This document shows positions 1 to 8,114 of a DNA stretch of 64,000 nt, piece after piece. Source of the DNA: Botrimarina hoheduenensis. Its GTDB lineage: Bacteria > Planctomycetota > Planctomycetia > Pirellulales > Lacipirellulaceae. The stretch's first letter is position 1; each line of letters starts with the position of its first letter. Both the position numbers and the translations under genes were made by a program. The stretch covers positions 62,001 to 126,000 of the forward strand of contig NZ_SJPH01000006.1 of NCBI RefSeq assembly GCF_007859815.1. The letters run 5' to 3'. A model generated the notes under the pieces. That model made no database searches, had not been told where the DNA came from, and saw only the letters and a list, made by a program, of their open reading frames with translations.

Positions 1-2
1 AG

Positions 3-986
3 AACGTGCTGCGCGGCCCCGGCTTGGTCGTTGGACTCAACGGCACCGGTGCCCAGAACGATCCGGCGACCATGCGGGCTCTGGCCCGATCATTGGAGCT
101 GATGGGCAACCCGATCTCGCAGACGGGTCGCTTTGATGACGCGACCCAGCAAGCGCTGCGGAACGTGAAGAACGCGGTGAGCGTGATCGTCACCGCGACC
201 GTTCCCGCAACCGGTGCCCGCAGCGGCGATAAGCTGGATTGCCACGTCAGCGCGCTCAGCGGCAAGAGCCTGCTGGGCGGGCGGCTGGCCTTTGCGTCTC
301 TGCAGGGGCCCAACACACAAGACAACACGGTCTACGCCGTTTGCGAAGGACCGATTCAGCTCGACATGGCCGGACAGCCGATGGTCGGTCACGTCATCGG
401 TGGTTGCCAGATGGTTCGCGATGTGACCACGAGTTACGTTTCCGAAGACGGCTGGGTGACCTTCGTCCTGGACCCTAATCACGCTGGCTTCTATGTCGCG
501 ATGGAAGTCGCCGAGCAGCTCGGCACGAGCTACTCAGAAGACTACATGCGCGACGCCCGCGAAGACGTGCATCGCTACGTCCAGGCGCTCGACGCCGCGA
601 ACATCCGCGTGCAGATCCCCAAGGAAAGCCGTCGCACGACAACCTCGCACGGGGCCGAGGTGACCTTCATCGGCGACCTCATGGATACACGCATCATCTT
701 TGCCGAACCCGAAGCGCGGGTGGTGGTCAACACCCGCACGGGCAGCATCGTTGTCGATGGCGACGTCGCGATCGGTGACGTGCTCTACACGCACCGCAAC
801 CTGACCGTTGATACGCAATCCGCCACGTCTTTCATGGCGATCGCCGATGGTCAGACAACCCGGCCCAAGCTGGATCGCCTGCTTGAAGCGCTGTCGAACC
901 TGAAAGTCTCAGCGGACGACAAGATCGACATCATCCGGGCCCTGGCAAAGGCCGGCAAGTTGCACGCCAAGCTGATCATTCTGTAG
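3..986 (+). CDS. flgI: Flagellar P-ring protein FlgI (5' partial)
   Basis: FlgI forms the P ring around the flagellar rod in the periplasm. The reading frame is open from the left edge, so the signal peptide and first residues are missing; 326 or more residues are visible. The start of the visible part has the family segment GPGLVVGLNGTG, followed by an ATMRALA-type stretch, and the protein ends in KAGKLHAKLIIL, close to the usual C-terminal helix of the family, which binds neighbouring subunits. It is the first of a co-directional flagellar run, 62 nt before a rod-binding protein gene. A P ring implies a diderm envelope. The family call is firm; only the true start is unknown. Confidence 0.93.
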   Translation, partial: NVLRGPGLVVGLNGTGAQNDPATMRALARSLELMGNPISQTGRFDDATQQALRNVKNAVSVIVTATVPATGARSGDKLDCHVSALSGKSLLGGRLAFASLQGPNTQDNTVYAVCEGPIQLDMAGQPMVGHVIGGCQMVRDVTTSYVSEDGWVTFVLDPNHAGFYVAMEVAEQLGTSYSEDYMRDAREDVHRYVQALDAANIRVQIPKESRRTTTSHGAEVTFIGDLMDTRIIFAEPEARVVVNTRTGSIVVDGDVAIGDVLYTHRNLTVDTQSATSFMAIADGQTTRPKLDRLLEALSNLKVSADDKIDIIRALAKAGKLHAKLIIL

Positions 987-1048
987 CCCCCGCTTGCCGC
1001 TCAGCCGCCAATTGGCAGAACCGACTCACTCGAACGGATGCGAATAAG

Positions 1049-1405
1049 ATGAGCCCCCTCTCCTCGATCACCTTCCAGCAGGGCCTCAAGCCGGCCGACC
1101 CCGTTACCGAGGCACGCGAGCTGAAGGAAACCTTCGGCCAGTTTGTCGGCGAGACGCTCTTTGGGACGATGCTCAAGGTGATGCGTGAGAGCGTGGGCGA
1201 GCCGGCCTACTTCCACGGCGGATCGGCCGAGAAGCACTTTCAATCACGCCTCGATGCGCAGATGGCCACGAATCTGGCCGAAGGGCAGGGGGCCTCGATC
1301 AGCGAAGCGCTCTTTGAACAGCAGTTCCCTGGCCAAGCACGGCTGCTGGCCGAAGCTACGCCCAGCGCTCCGCTCGATCAGTTGAATGCCCTCCGTCGCT
1401 ACTGA
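1049..1405 (+). CDS. FlgJ-type rod-binding protein
   Basis: This 118-residue protein matches the N-terminal rod-binding domain of FlgJ, the cap that guides rod assembly in the periplasm. The recognisable part is residues 35-95, with LFGTMLKVMRESVG, a short loop and QMATNLAEG, ending with an FEQQFPG-like segment. The peptidoglycan-hydrolysing domain found in the proteobacterial FlgJ is absent, as is usual outside Proteobacteria, so the muramidase must be another protein. It follows flgI by 62 nt and precedes the FlgN-like gene by 54 nt, so all three are probably co-transcribed. No strong ribosome binding site is visible before the ATG. Confidence 0.85.
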   Translation: MSPLSSITFQQGLKPADPVTEARELKETFGQFVGETLFGTMLKVMRESVGEPAYFHGGSAEKHFQSRLDAQMATNLAEGQGASISEALFEQQFPGQARLLAEATPSAPLDQLNALRRY

Positions 1406-1459
1406 TCAATCTCTTTTGGTTCGGCTCAACTTTACGCTCACTTAGCTCGGTCGCTACTC

Positions 1460-1984
1460 ATGCCCGCTGCCAACGACATTGCCCCGGCCCCCCGGCATGA
1501 GCGATCCGACGCTGACTGGGAACGCTTGCTCTCGGGTTTGCTCGAGGAGCTGTCCGGCGTGCAGACGGACTTGCTAGCGCTGCTAGCTAAGAAGCGAGCG
1601 ATGCTCATGGCTTCGGATCGGGTCGGGCTGGTAGCGCTGCAGCCGGAAGAAGAAAAACTCACGCAGCGGTTGAGCGACTGCCAAGAACGCCGCGCTGAGT
1701 TGCTCGCCGAGGCCGGCGGCCAAGGCAAGCCAAAGGCCGACCTGCGCATGCTGGCGGCTTCGCTGGAAGGTGCCGCGAGGCTGAGGCCGGCGCTGCGCTC
1801 GGCACAGCAACGCGCACGGTTGGTGCAGCACCACAGCCTCGCCAACTGGGTGCTCGTGCAGCGGACGCTGCTGCACCTCTCGCAAATGGTCGAGATTGTC
1901 GCTACCGGCGGCCGTAAACCGCCGACTTACCAGAAGAAGGGGCCCGCAGCGGCGGGCGGCTCTTTACTCGATCACGCGGTTTGA
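1460..1984 (+). CDS. FlgN-like flagellar export chaperone
   Basis: This 174-residue, largely helical protein lies between the rod-binding gene and flgK, where FlgN usually lies. FlgN binds the C-termini of FlgK and FlgL in the cytoplasm and delivers them to the export apparatus. The sequence shows the family layout: a long N-terminal helix (WERLLSGLLEELSGVQTDLL), a charged middle helix (LQPEEEKLTQRLSDC) and a C-terminal helix followed by a disordered, Lys/Gly-rich tail. Sequence identity in this family is low, so the call leans on helical pattern, length and position. No strong ribosome binding site is seen before the ATG. Confidence 0.72.
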   Translation: MPAANDIAPAPRHERSDADWERLLSGLLEELSGVQTDLLALLAKKRAMLMASDRVGLVALQPEEEKLTQRLSDCQERRAELLAEAGGQGKPKADLRMLAASLEGAARLRPALRSAQQRARLVQHHSLANWVLVQRTLLHLSQMVEIVATGGRKPPTYQKKGPAAAGGSLLDHAV

Positions 1985-2039
1985 CCAGCTTACCACGCGC
2001 GCCGCTAGCACGTGGGCGCGCTGGCGGAGTTAGCTCGGT

Positions 2040-3749
2040 ATGTCGCTCTTCGGATCGCTGCAGACCGCTAGCAATACGCTTCAGGCGATGCAGATCGGCC
2101 TGCAGGTGGTTGGCAACAACATTGCCAACGCTAACACCGAAGGCTTCATTCGTGAGCAGGTTAACTACGCGCCCGCGCCGGTACAGCGTCGCGGAGGCCT
2201 GAATATCGGCCTCGGCGTGGTGGTTGATAGCATCACGCAAAAGATCGATGACTTCTTGGGCAACCAGCTGCGCGACGCTTCGGCGGATCGTGCGGCAGCG
2301 GACATCCAGAACGAGGCCTACAAGGACCTCGAGGCTCTGCTGGGTGAGCTCACCAATAACGATCTGAGCACGGGTCTGACCAAGTTCTTCGGTGCGATCG
2401 AAAACACCAACAACGCCACGGCAGGCGATCCCTACTCGTCACGCAACCTGGCCGTGCTGGAAGGTGAACGGCTGGCCGGCGAGATCCGCCGCATCGATCA
2501 ACGGGCCAAAGCGCTGCGCGACAACTACGACAACGAGATCGCGACCTCGGTCGGCCAAGTCAATCAACTGGCGCTCGAGATTCAGCAGTTCAACATCCGA
2601 ATCACGCAAACCGAGGCCGGCTCAGTCGGTTCGAGCGACGCCGGTGCGCTCCGGACCCAGCGGAACAACAAGCTAAACGCCCTGGCGGACCTGATCGATG
2701 CGACCGTGGTCGAGCAGCCCAGTGGCGGTCTGAGCATCGCAGTAGGTGGCGAATTCTTGGTGTTCGAGGGGCAGCGACGCGAGATCTCTCTCGAAGTTGC
2801 CGATGGCACGGGCGAAGCCGAATCACGCTTGGTCTTTACCGACAGCGGCAAGCGGTTGGACCTTGCGAGCGGTCGAATCTACGGCCTGACCCAGTCTCGC
2901 GACACGGTCGTCGATGGCTTCCGCGACCAGCTTGATGGGTTCGCCAAGAGCCTGATCAACGAGTTCAACAAGGTTTACTCACAGGGGCAGGGCCTGGTGG
3001 GCTTCGATACGCTCACCACCCAAGAAGCCGTTCTTGATCCCAACGCCGCTCTCGACGCGGCGGGGCTCACGTTCTCCCCCACCAACGGCGAGTTTCGTCT
3101 CGACGTAGCGAACACAAATACGGGCGTCATCACGCCGACTTGGATCACGATCGATCTGCTCGGCACTAGCGGCGATCCCAAGACCACGCTTGCCGATCTA
3201 GCGGAGCAGCTCGACAACGTGACGGGCATCAGCGCCTCGATCAACGTGAATGGCCGACTGACGCTGGCCTCTGAAACGAGCGATACCCGCTTCACGTTCG
3301 CCGAAGACACGAGCGGCGTGCTCGCTTCGCTCGGTCTTAACTCGTTCTTTACCGGCAGCGGGTCTTCCAACATCGGTACGAATCGTGAACTCAGCGGCAT
3401 CGCGAATGCGGGTAAGTTTGCCTTGAGCCGGGACGGGGTCGAAGGCCGCAACGCGATCGCGCTGGCGGCGCTTGCCGATCAGCCCCTGGCGTCGCTCGAC
3501 GGGGCCTCGATCTACGACCAGTACGACCAAATGGTCAACGAGTTGTCGCAACGATCGACCGTGGCCGGCTCGATCGCCGACGGCTTGGGTGCCTTCGAAT
3601 CGACCCTGGAAAGCGAGTTCCAGTCGATCAGTGGTGTGAACATCGATGAAGAGGCGATCGATATGATCTCGCTCCAGCGGATCTATCAGGCCACGGCGCG
3701 TTACATCTCGGTAGTTCAAGCCATGCTCGACGCACTGGTCGCGATCTAA
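2040..3749 (+). CDS. flgK: Flagellar hook-associated protein 1 FlgK
   Basis: FlgK is the first junction protein between hook and filament. The 569-residue length is close to the enterobacterial protein. The N-terminus (SLFGSLQTASNTLQAMQIGL, then VVGNNIANANTEGFIREQV) is the rod/hook/filament D0 signature, and the C-terminus has the matching helix with INIDEEAIDMISLQ-like residues and YQATARYISVVQAMLDALVAI. The middle, about residues 330-450, contains one flagellin hook IN-type segment (TTLADLAEQLDNVTGISASI), the same module that is multiplied in the neighbouring genes. It starts 55 nt after the FlgN-like gene, with GGAG about 11 nt before the ATG, and is followed 48 nt later by flgL. Confidence 0.93.
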   Translation: MSLFGSLQTASNTLQAMQIGLQVVGNNIANANTEGFIREQVNYAPAPVQRRGGLNIGLGVVVDSITQKIDDFLGNQLRDASADRAAADIQNEAYKDLEALLGELTNNDLSTGLTKFFGAIENTNNATAGDPYSSRNLAVLEGERLAGEIRRIDQRAKALRDNYDNEIATSVGQVNQLALEIQQFNIRITQTEAGSVGSSDAGALRTQRNNKLNALADLIDATVVEQPSGGLSIAVGGEFLVFEGQRREISLEVADGTGEAESRLVFTDSGKRLDLASGRIYGLTQSRDTVVDGFRDQLDGFAKSLINEFNKVYSQGQGLVGFDTLTTQEAVLDPNAALDAAGLTFSPTNGEFRLDVANTNTGVITPTWITIDLLGTSGDPKTTLADLAEQLDNVTGISASINVNGRLTLASETSDTRFTFAEDTSGVLASLGLNSFFTGSGSSNIGTNRELSGIANAGKFALSRDGVEGRNAIALAALADQPLASLDGASIYDQYDQMVNELSQRSTVAGSIADGLGAFESTLESEFQSISGVNIDEEAIDMISLQRIYQATARYISVVQAMLDALVAI

Positions 3750-3797
3750 ATCTCGGCCCTCTGATTCTTCCCCCTCAACCGCTCGACGGCTGATTCT

Positions 3798-6422
3798 GTG
3801 TCAAATATCCTGCCGCTATCGTCGACCCGTGTGACCGGTGCGTTGACCCGTCAACGGATCACGCAGCAGGTGCAGAGCGACCAGAACGAGCTGTTCCGGC
3901 TGCAGAATCAGCTGAGCACCGGATACCGCATCTTCTTGCCGAGCGACGATGCCTCGGCCGCACAGCGGGCCATGGCGCTGCAGCGTTCGATCGAGCGCAA
4001 AGAGCAATCAGCGACCAATCTGCAAGGGGCCCAAGCAGCGCTCGTGACGACCGAATCGTCGCTGGCGAATGTTTCTTCGCAGCTTTCGAGCTTGCGGGGC
4101 GAGGTGCTGGGGGTGGTCGGCACGCTATCGACCGATGAGCAGCGTTCCGCGGTCATCAACACGATCGATCAGCTGATGCTCGATCTGCAGCGCGTGGGCA
4201 ACACGACCCTCACCCAGACCCACTTGCTGGGCGGTGCCCAGACGGCCAATGCCCCCTACTCGGCTTACAAAGGCTTCGTCGATTACTACGGTGACGAGTT
4301 GTCGTCACAAACCTTTATCGATATCGGCTACCTGTTCAATAATTCGTCCCCGGGCGACGAAGTGCTCGGTGGCCTGTCCGAAGCCGTGCGCGGGGTGGTG
4401 GATCTTCAGCCCCAGCTGAACCCCACGACGCGTCTGTCACAGATCAACGGCGGGTTGGGACTGAGCCCGGGCGGGGCCATCTCACTGACTTTCAATCCCA
4501 CCGCGACGACGGTTCCGACAACAACTGTCACGATCGATCTGAGCGCTGCCTCAACCGTCGGCGACGTTGCTCGATTGATCGAAGCGGGGGCGCCCGCAGG
4601 TGCCGAGATAGCGGTTGAGGTGTCAGGCAACGGGCTGCGTCTGACGGCAACCAACGGCGAGTTCTTGATCGAGGAAGTTGCTGAAGGTGCCACAGCGCGC
4701 GAGCTTGGCATCCGCAACCTGACGCTTGCCACGGCCAGTCTGCAGGGGACCGATCTCAACCCCCGCCTGACGATTACCGACCGTCTCGACGAGTTGGTGG
4801 GCACCCGCGCACGCGGCCGCATTGTTTCGCCGGGCGACAACAACGATCTTACGATCACTGCCAACCAGAACGGTGCGGATTTTAATGGCGTGACGGTCGA
4901 GTACGTAGCCGGTACTGCGGCAGCGGCTGTGTACACTTCAGCGACCAACACCCTGACCGTGTCCGTCGTTGCCGGCAGTACGACCGCCACCGAGGTAGCC
5001 GCCGCGATCAACGCCGAAGGCACGTTTACGGCCCAGGTTGATCGACGCGACCAAGCCACGGCCAACTTACGCGGAACCGGAGCGGTAGCGCTCGGGGCCT
5101 CGCTCGGCGTGGGGATCGACGGCGGCAGCGGGACGACGCTCGATCTGAGCGGTGGTCTCCAGATCACCAACGGCGGTGAAGAGACTTTCGAGATCGATAC
5201 GTCTTCTGCCGAGACGGTGCAGGACCTGCTGAATCTGCTCAACAAGCGTGAGTATGGCTTGGCAGCGAGCATCAACGCGGCCGGCAACGGGCTGGATATC
5301 CGTTCGCGCCGCAGCGGTGCCGATCTAACGATTGGCGAAAACGGTGGAAATACCGCGACCGCGCTGGGCGTTCGCACCTATACCGATGCGAGCCGGCTCG
5401 CCGATTTCAATCGGGGCGTTGGCGTTGTGATCGAGACGTCGAGCGCCGACGAAAGCCCCACTCAGAACCGCTTTCAGATAACGCTTCGCGACGCCGGTAC
5501 CACCACCACCTACGACATTGACTTGACGGGCGATCCGCCCGTCACGACCGTCGCCGACCTGCGGGCCCAGATCGCGGCACAGACCGGCGGTGCTGTTACG
5601 GCGGAACTGGCGACGGTCGGCAACGGCTTGGTGCTCACGCGCACCGACGCGGTTGATACCGCCGCGGCAGCAACGGGTTCAGCGACGATCGGCGGCGATG
5701 TGCTCACGCTGACAGCCGATACGCCCGGATTGGCAGGCAACCGGCCGTTCACGATCGAGGTGATCGATTCACTCGGTGGAGGGCTCACAGCCAGCGTGGT
5801 AGGCGATGCGATTACGGTCGATCTGGGCGGCGGAACGCCCGACACGGATGCGATCGCCACGGCGATCAGCAACGCCCTGGCGGGCTACACCGTCACGGCA
5901 CCGACCGTTCCGGCGGTAGTTAGTGCCCCGGTCGCCGTGCAGTCGTTCGCGGCCACGGGCGGTTATGAGGCGGATTCGATGGTGGTTTCGGGAGAAATCG
6001 CCGAGCGGCTCGGCTTCTTCAGCGAAACCGATACCTCGATCACCACTACCACGGCCACGGCGGCGTCGACGGATCGCCACACGCTTGAGGTGGATAGCGT
6101 CTTCAATACGCTGAGCCGGATGCGGCAAGCCTTGCTCGATGGCGACGGTGTGCAGGTTGGTCGTGAAATTGATCGTCTCGACGCGGATATCAACCGCGTG
6201 AGCTTCGGCCGTGCCGAAATCGGCGTCCGGCTACGAACGCTCGAAGACGTTAGCGATCGCTTGGCGACCGAAGACGCGACGCTCCGAGAATCGTTGTCGC
6301 GCGAGATCGATGCGGATCTGGTCGAGGTGATCTCCGACCTGACGGCTCAGCAAGCATCGCTAGAAGCTTCGTTGCGGACCTCCGCAACGATCTTATCGCT
6401 ATCGATCCTTGACTTCATCTAA
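3798..6422 (+). CDS. flgL: Flagellar hook-associated protein 3 FlgL, expanded
   Basis: FlgL is the second junction protein, on which the filament is built. The ends are typical: residues 1-120 form the flagellin-like coiled coil (QLSTGYRIFLPSDDASAAQR) and the last 110 residues form the partner helices, ending in ILSLSILDFI. At 874 residues it is far longer than the roughly 300-residue enterobacterial form. The extra 600 or so residues are beta-rich repeats: several hook IN-type units (TVGDVARLIEAG, TVQDLLNLLNKREYGLAASI, TVADLRAQIAAQTGGAVTAEL) and two units of a second kind (DLTITANQNGADFNGVTVEY; VLTLTADTPGLAGNRPFTIE) resembling those in the flagellin gene. The start is GTG with no clear ribosome binding site. 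Confidence 0.9.
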   Translation: MSNILPLSSTRVTGALTRQRITQQVQSDQNELFRLQNQLSTGYRIFLPSDDASAAQRAMALQRSIERKEQSATNLQGAQAALVTTESSLANVSSQLSSLRGEVLGVVGTLSTDEQRSAVINTIDQLMLDLQRVGNTTLTQTHLLGGAQTANAPYSAYKGFVDYYGDELSSQTFIDIGYLFNNSSPGDEVLGGLSEAVRGVVDLQPQLNPTTRLSQINGGLGLSPGGAISLTFNPTATTVPTTTVTIDLSAASTVGDVARLIEAGAPAGAEIAVEVSGNGLRLTATNGEFLIEEVAEGATARELGIRNLTLATASLQGTDLNPRLTITDRLDELVGTRARGRIVSPGDNNDLTITANQNGADFNGVTVEYVAGTAAAAVYTSATNTLTVSVVAGSTTATEVAAAINAEGTFTAQVDRRDQATANLRGTGAVALGASLGVGIDGGSGTTLDLSGGLQITNGGEETFEIDTSSAETVQDLLNLLNKREYGLAASINAAGNGLDIRSRRSGADLTIGENGGNTATALGVRTYTDASRLADFNRGVGVVIETSSADESPTQNRFQITLRDAGTTTTYDIDLTGDPPVTTVADLRAQIAAQTGGAVTAELATVGNGLVLTRTDAVDTAAAATGSATIGGDVLTLTADTPGLAGNRPFTIEVIDSLGGGLTASVVGDAITVDLGGGTPDTDAIATAISNALAGYTVTAPTVPAVVSAPVAVQSFAATGGYEADSMVVSGEIAERLGFFSETDTSITTTTATAASTDRHTLEVDSVFNTLSRMRQALLDGDGVQVGREIDRLDADINRVSFGRAEIGVRLRTLEDVSDRLATEDATLRESLSREIDADLVEVISDLTAQQASLEASLRTSATILSLSILDFI

Positions 6423-6554
6423 GCGGGTCCGCTGCCGCTCGTTTTAGTTGTACCGGATCGACCGGCGTAGCCGATCCAATTGACATAGCAGTGGCATGCG
6501 CGCTCAGAGAGCGTGATCGGACTCAGCAGAACACTTCCGACAGGGAAGCGGGCG

Positions 6555-7007
6555 ATGCAGATCAACACCACACGGTTCGGAGCGGTCGAGATCCGCTCTT
6601 CGGATATCATTGACTTCCCGCTGGGCCTGATCGGTCTGGAGGGTTGTCGTCGGTGGGTGGTATTCGCCGATGCCCAAAACGAAGGCCTGGGCTGGCTCCA
6701 GTCGCTGGATCGGGCGGAAGTCGCCCTGGCGATTGTGAGCCCCCGCCGGTTTGTTTCGGGATACCGCGTCAGGGTTGCCGCTCGCGATCTGCAGGTGCTC
6801 GAGGCTCCGCAAGACTCTGACTTGCAGGTGGTTGTCAGCGTGAGCCATCACGACTCGGGCCCCCAGGGCGGCGGTTTGTCGCTGAACCTCAAGGCCCCGT
6901 TGGTAGTCTGTTTGGAAACCCGTCGGGGCCGGCAGATTATCGCTAAGGACGATCATCCGGTGCGTCACTGGCTCGGACGCCGCCTGCCGATGCGTCGCTC
7001 CGCCTAA
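6555..7007 (+). CDS. fliW: Flagellar assembly factor FliW
   Basis: FliW is a cytoplasmic protein that binds flagellin and, when free, binds CsrA and relieves CsrA repression of flagellin translation. The family signature is clear: residues beginning MQINTTRFGAVEI, then DIIDFPLGLIGLEGCRRWVV, a tryptophan-rich FAD-QNEGLGWLQSL segment, and an APLVVCLETRRGRQII-like stretch near the end. I chose the ATG at 6555 (150 residues) over an in-frame GTG at 6513 because AGGGAAG lies 7-8 nt upstream and the protein then begins as the family does. csrA follows after 189 nt, and both lie directly upstream of flagellin. Confidence 0.93.
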   Translation: MQINTTRFGAVEIRSSDIIDFPLGLIGLEGCRRWVVFADAQNEGLGWLQSLDRAEVALAIVSPRRFVSGYRVRVAARDLQVLEAPQDSDLQVVVSVSHHDSGPQGGGLSLNLKAPLVVCLETRRGRQIIAKDDHPVRHWLGRRLPMRRSA

Positions 7008-7196
7008 GACGGATTCACAAACAGGGCCGAAAAGGCCCTACAACCGGAGTGTGGCGGGCTCAGATACAGGTCAGCGGCTGAGGGGTCCGATAGCAGCAGG
7101 TGTTGACGGATTGCCTGCACGCAACCCGTGCCTGTTACCTATCCATTCGTTTGGTCCGCATGCTCCCGCGTCGGCCACCTTGCAAGGAATGACCCC

Positions 7197-7421
7197 ATGC
7201 TGGTCCTCTCAAGACAGCGCGACGAGAGCATCATCATTGGCGACAACGTGGTGGTCACGATCGTCGATGTGCGGGGAGATAAGGTTCGGCTGGGGATCGA
7301 CGCTCCGGTCGAGATCCCCGTTCACCGCCGCGAGGTTTACGAGGCGATCCAGCGTGAAAACCGTCGCGCGAGCGAGATCTCGTCCAACGACGCACGCGGC
7401 GTGACGGGCGACAAGGAATAG
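7197..7421 (+). CDS. csrA: Carbon storage regulator CsrA
   Basis: CsrA is a small RNA-binding dimer that blocks translation by covering GGA motifs near the ribosome binding site. The 74-residue protein begins MLVLSRQRDESIIIGDNVVV and continues VRLGIDAPVEIPVHRREVYE, the complete family core including the GIxAP turn and the VHRxEVYE strand with the RNA-contacting arginine. The ATG at 7197 is preceded by AAGGA at about 8 nt spacing; longer frames upstream are not family-like. Placed between fliW and flagellin, it most likely controls flagellin synthesis together with FliW. The C-terminal tail after residue 60 is polar and probably disordered. Confidence 0.95.
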   Translation: MLVLSRQRDESIIIGDNVVVTIVDVRGDKVRLGIDAPVEIPVHRREVYEAIQRENRRASEISSNDARGVTGDKE

Positions 7422-7483
7422 TTCCGCCTGTTAACGGAGCCAAGCGGGATTGGTTGCCAATCTTTCTGCCCGCTGACTCACAC

Positions 7484-7535
7484 GGGAACCGATTGTCTCG
7501 ACAGAGACATTCATTAGCGGTTCCCTCTTTTCTTT
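7484..7535 (+). terminator. Probable terminator after fliW-csrA
   Basis: An outer 8-bp perfect stem (GGGAACCG at 7484-7491, CGGTTCCC at 7518-7525) encloses an inner 6-bp stem (TGTCTC at 7494-7499, GAGACA at 7504-7509) and is followed by a T-rich run TCTTTTCTTTC. It lies 62 nt after csrA and would separate fliW-csrA transcripts from flagellin. Confidence 0.6.
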
Positions 7536-8114
7536 CTGACCTGCGCCGTGTTCTGCGCAGAAAAGCGGCTGTGCTTGGCACCCCGACGGCCTGCTGGCAA
7601 GGCCGTCGTGAAGATCGCCGGTCGTTGTTCTCTCGACCAAGCCGGTGTCAAGCAACGCTGTCTTCAGCAATTTCGCTCCGGTGCCGGTTGCTGAATGCAA
7701 CGGCTTTAACGCCGCGGACTTGGTGGCCCACCCTACCGAAAATCGGATTCGCAACGCGTTATGCGGGTTGTGCTGATTGCGGGGACGGGGGACCTAGAAG
7801 ACCTCTTGGAATCAGTGCTTGCACTCACTAGCGCGCACTCAGCAGACGATACGTTCGCGTAGGTCCTCATCCCTTCGTTAGGTGGTGGGGCTACGGAACC
7901 ATTGTTCAGGATCGCTCGCTGGGTTTGAACCGTGAACTTGAGGCGCGTGGACGCACGCTCCTGAGCCACGATCGGCCGTCAGAGAGTCACCGCACGGAAG
8001 ACAACAACAAGACGGCGGTCGGGACCCAGGTTCCCTCGACGCCACGACACGCAGTGCAACCCCGCGGGGCGGCACGGTGTGCCTCATGTACCACGGACCA
8101 TTAAGGGGAGTGCG
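7536..8114 (+). promoter_or_regulatory. Flagellin upstream region
   Basis: This 579-nt stretch has no convincing gene. It must carry the flagellin promoter and leader, but I see no good sigma-28 or sigma-54 promoter. It holds a perfect 8-bp hairpin (CGACGGCC 7584-7591, GGCCGTCG 7601-7608) without a T run. Just before the flagellin ATG at 8115 is a strong AAGGGGAG ribosome binding site at 8103-8110, and a second GGA (CACGGACC) about 13 nt further upstream. Paired GGA motifs, one inside the ribosome binding site, are what a CsrA target leader looks like; that this is one is inference from the adjacent fliW-csrA. Confidence 0.5.

Noticed and set aside
7576..7591. Possible sigma-54 promoter before flagellin
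   Set aside because: TGGCACCCCGACGGCC has a fair -24 element, but the -12 part reads CGGC instead of TTGC and it lies over 500 nt from the start codon.
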